From the NCBI RefSeq assembly GCF_004916905.1, contig NZ_SDLV01000023.1, positions 100,613 through 164,612 on the forward strand: 64,000 nt of DNA. The letters are read 5' to 3'. Positions 62,422 to 64,000 of the stretch are shown in pieces. The stretch's first letter is position 1; every line of letters begins with the position of its first letter. The position numbers were made by a program, and so were the translations under genes. The stretch comes from Chryseobacterium candidae (GTDB taxonomy: Bacteria; Bacteroidota; Bacteroidia; Flavobacteriales; Weeksellaceae). The notes beneath the pieces were generated by a model. It made no database searches and was not told the origin of the DNA. It saw nothing but the letters and a program-made list of their open reading frames with translations.

Positions 62422-62757
62422 TTATAACTCCCGACAGCAAATATTGACAGGTAACGAAGAATAATTTTCAACAAAAACATCATGATCAAAACGATAAAAA
62501 TAAAAGTCATGCATATTAATCTCAATTTTATGGATTTTAATTTCCAGATGCATAAAAAATGTAACAAACACTCTCATAAAATCATTGATATTAAGTACTA
62601 CACTCTCGTCAGCATATAATCCTCCATTGATCTGATTACCAGAACAACCACCTCCCCAATACAGACCATGATGTTCAATAAAAGAAATAAACCAGTCAAC
62701 CAGATTCTCCGACAATTCTTCATAAATTACAATTTTAAACTCGAATATATCTTTCAT
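62422..62757 (-). CDS. unknown 111-residue protein, faintly YggL/DUF469-like
   Basis: A 111-residue protein. The stretch LVDWFISFIEHHGLYWGGG at about 18-36, followed by GGLYADESVVLNINDFMRVF, recalls YggL/DUF469 proteins, where FIxxxEANGLxxGGG leads to a strand; the rest does not clearly follow. There is no signal peptide. It lies 15 bp upstream of the 223-residue gene and the two may be co-transcribed. AT-rich composition. Function unknown. Confidence 0.6.
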   Translation of the reverse strand: MKDIFEFKIVIYEELSENLVDWFISFIEHHGLYWGGGCSGNQINGGLYADESVVLNINDFMRVFVTFFMHLEIKIHKIEINMHDFYFYRFDHDVFVENYSSLPVNICCREL

Positions 62758-62768
62758 TAATTCTTATT

Positions 62769-62912
62769 TCAAATAGTTTTAAAAACTTTTAAAAATAACT
62801 GTTTATTCTCTTCAATCAAATCACTGATAATAATTGCCATTTTATTTTGGTGAATATCTACACTATCAAAATGAATCCCAATAAATCCTTTATTCATTTT
62901 TTTCGGCATCAT
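62769..62912 (-). pseudogene. small coding remnant (47 codons)
   Basis: The minus strand between two genes encodes MMPKKMNKGFIGIHFDSVDI and onward through 47 codons to a stop at 62771-62769. The same frame stays open 10 codons upstream of the ATG (DIINKHSAKI), up to a TAG at 62945-62943. The amino-acid content (amphipathic helix, no low-complexity bias) looks like a real protein end rather than noise. It follows the stop of the 144-residue lipoprotein gene at once in another frame, near a TAGGA tandem. It may be the severed C-terminus of that gene, or a small gene of its own. Confidence 0.4.
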
Positions 62913-62947
62913 AATCTTAGCGCTGTGTTTATTGATTATATCCTATC

Positions 62948-63382
62948 CTAGTAATAATAATTAACATTAAAAACTCCATTTCTGTAATATCTGTTAGAAT
63001 TATCAGAAAAATAAGCTCTGAATTCTCTGTTATTCTTAAACTTCTCAAAAATCTCAGGCTCTATCGTAATCATATAATTATCTTCCACAAAAGGTTTATA
63101 ATCACCATAATAAATATAACCAATGTGCTTATTTGCAGTATTAATGGTGTATAACCGGGAATCTTCAGTCCATTCTTTTTTAACGACCATTGATTTGGGT
63201 AAACTCAGTGATGCATTTACAATAGTGTGACTTACAAATTCCTGATTCTTATAGCAAGAAGACATCACCATCAAAAAACAACAGAACAGAGGAAAACAAG
63301 CTCCTGCTTTCCAGGCTGTTTTTTTATATTTCGGGATAAGAATGTTTAATGTGAACAAAAAAAACGAAAATTCTTTCATCAT
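62948..63382 (-). CDS. lipoprotein-like protein of unknown family, possibly truncated
   Basis: A 144-residue predicted exported lipoprotein. After an unusual N-terminus comes a basic patch (KYKKTAWKAG), a hydrophobic stretch and a lipobox-like VMSSC (Cys43), so the real start may be later than 63382 or the signal atypical. The mature part has SLSLPKSMVVKKEWTEDSRL and YTINTANKHIGYIYYGDYKP, and ends at FNVNYYY. The stop is followed at once by a TAGGATAGGATA tandem and by coding-like sequence in another frame (62912-62769), suggesting that the gene was once about 55 residues longer. Function unknown; AT-rich. Confidence 0.6.
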   Translation of the reverse strand: MMKEFSFFLFTLNILIPKYKKTAWKAGACFPLFCCFLMVMSSCYKNQEFVSHTIVNASLSLPKSMVVKKEWTEDSRLYTINTANKHIGYIYYGDYKPFVEDNYMITIEPEIFEKFKNNREFRAYFSDNSNRYYRNGVFNVNYYY

Positions 63383-63511
63383 TTTTAATTGGGCTAAATC
63401 AATGGTTATTAACAGGGTAAAGGTAATAAAAACGGGCGCATAAAAAATTAATTAAAAATTATACTTCGTTTTCTTTTTTTATTAAAAAAAGAATCGCAAC
63501 TTTGGAGCCCT

Positions 63512-63541
63512 AAAAATGAAGTAAAATTCGTTATTGATGAC
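63512..63541 (+). repeat. direct repeat upstream of tRNA-Pro copy 2
   Basis: A 30-base segment containing GAAGTAAAATTCGTTA recurs at 63921-63950 with two mismatches, in both places just before a tRNA-Pro gene. Weaker similarity reaches further upstream over the -7 region (CAACTTTG here, TACATTTG there), so the duplication included the promoter. Confidence 0.8.
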
Positions 63542-63546
63542 CCTTT

Positions 63547-63621
63547 CGGGGCGTAGCGTAGTCCGGTCATCGCGCCTGGTTTGGGACCAGGAGGTCGCAG
63601 GTTCGAATCCTGCCGCCCCGA
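63547..63621 (+). tRNA. tRNA-Pro (anticodon TGG), copy 2
   Basis: Identical over 75 bases to the copy at 59419-59493. The -7 box before it has decayed to CAACTTTG, so expression may be weaker. Confidence 0.97.
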
Positions 63622-63639
63622 CTTTAAAAAAAACATTTA

Positions 63640-63713
63640 GGGTGCGTAGCTCAGCTGGATAGAGCATCTGCCTTCTAAGCAGACGGTCAAAGGTTCGAAT
63701 CCTTTCGCGCTCA
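63640..63713 (+). tRNA. tRNA-Arg (anticodon TCT), copy 2
   Basis: Identical over 74 bases to the copy at 59536-59609. Only 18 bases separate it from tRNA-Pro copy 2, against 42 in the first cluster. Confidence 0.97.
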
Positions 63714-63716
63714 CTT

Positions 63717-63748
63717 AAAGACTTACTGGAAACAGTGAGTCTTTTGTT
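63717..63748 (+). terminator. intrinsic terminator of tRNA cluster 2
   Basis: AAAGACTTACTG and CAGTGAGTCTTT form a 12-bp stem (one G-T pair) with loop GAAA, followed by TGTTTTTT. The remaining bases to 63905 are AT-rich, with no gene supported. Confidence 0.9.
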
Positions 63749-63905
63749 TTTTCTCCGGTTTGGGTAAAAGACATCCATTTTAGTGAGGGATAACAAAATA
63801 ATCCAAGAACGTGATTTTTAAATAAGTATACCTAATCAAAGAGCGTTCATAAAAAAATAATTAAAATTTATTCATAAATTTATTTTTTTATTCCAAAAAG
63901 TATTG

Positions 63906-63913
63906 TACATTTG
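63906..63913 (+). promoter_or_regulatory. -7 box of the third tRNA-Pro gene
   Basis: TACATTTG fits TAnnTTTG, 43 bases before the tRNA. The -33 region is T-rich without an exact TTTG. Confidence 0.55.
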
Positions 63914-63920
63914 CAACCGC

Positions 63921-63950
63921 AAAAACGAAGTAAAATTCGTTACTGATGAC
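63921..63950 (+). repeat. direct repeat upstream of tRNA-Pro copy 3
   Basis: Second copy of the 30-base segment at 63512-63541 (two mismatches), again directly before a tRNA-Pro gene. Confidence 0.8.
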
Positions 63951-63955
63951 ACCCT

Positions 63956-64000
63956 CGGGGCGTAGCGTAGTCCGGTCATCGCGCCTGGTTTGGGACCAGG
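63956..64000 (+). tRNA. tRNA-Pro (anticodon TGG), copy 3, cut by window edge
   Basis: The first 45 bases are identical to tRNA-Pro copies 1 and 2, through the anticodon stem. The gene continues beyond the window; a third tRNA-Arg may follow. Confidence 0.92.

Noticed and set aside
63448..63796. Two overlapping minus-strand open frames (63448-63636 and 63482-63796)
   Set aside because: Again antisense readings of tRNA-Pro and tRNA-Arg; the sequences repeat those at 59410-59610.

Overview
The window reads as chromosome of a low-GC flavobacterium, most likely Chryseobacterium or a close relative (Weeksellaceae, Bacteroidota). The evidence is the protein families (GSCFA, WbqC, DUF5683 beside ParAB, S8 protease and OmpA lipoproteins of flavobacterial type), the lack of strong Shine-Dalgarno sequences, and promoters of the Bacteroidota form TTTG-N19/20-TAnnTTTG, which are clear at the tRNA-Asp gene, purA and the tRNA-Ser cluster. 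The genus is an inference from sequence character; no search was run.

Bases 1-15,822 (minus strand) hold a Wzx/Wzy-type capsule or exopolysaccharide locus. In transcription order it encodes a CapD/WbpM-type dehydratase, a Wza-like export lipoprotein, a Wzc-like tyrosine autokinase, a UDP-HexNAc 4-epimerase-like SDR, a UDP-HexNAc dehydrogenase, WecB, a Wzx flippase, a polysaccharide pyruvyl transferase, a glycosyltransferase, an EpsG-like polymerase, a GT2 enzyme, a CapK-like adenylating enzyme, and a lipoprotein with a beta-helix-like N-terminus that runs off the left edge. Most junctions overlap or are only a few bases apart. No initiating sugar-phosphate transferase is visible.

Bases 16,000-33,300 (minus) are mostly housekeeping: tRNA-Asp, trxA, a cysteine desulfurase, a four-gene block resembling the DprE1/DprE2/UbiA decaprenyl-phosphoribose pathway plus a HAD phosphatase, an OmpA lipoprotein, a lipocalin, a subtilase, wbqC-lepB-dapB-DUF5683-parB-parA, a perfect inverted pair of DnaA boxes, a TonB-like protein and purA. 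Bases 33,437-34,691 (plus) carry an AT-rich overlapping pair: an unknown 260-aa protein and a PIN-domain protein.

Bases 34,867-59,182 hold a lysophospholipase-like hydrolase, an ABC-F protein, hpt, adk, obgE, two DEAD-box helicases, TatD, DUF4269, GSCFA, a polyprenyl synthase, a PiT/DUF47 phosphate pair, DUF2461, a second small glycan locus (FkbM methyltransferase, flippase, two glycosyltransferases), aspA and a peptidoglycan amidase. Short dispersed intergenic repeats of at least three kinds occur here.

Bases 59,319-64,000 form the most unusual region. A tRNA-Ser-Pro-Arg cluster is followed by a secreted nuclease, then a run of AT-rich small genes without clear homology, at least one frameshifted and one apparently decayed. 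After these come an identical tRNA-Pro-Arg pair and a third tRNA-Pro cut by the window edge. The layout suggests a tRNA-flanked islet of accessory, possibly immunity-like, genes.
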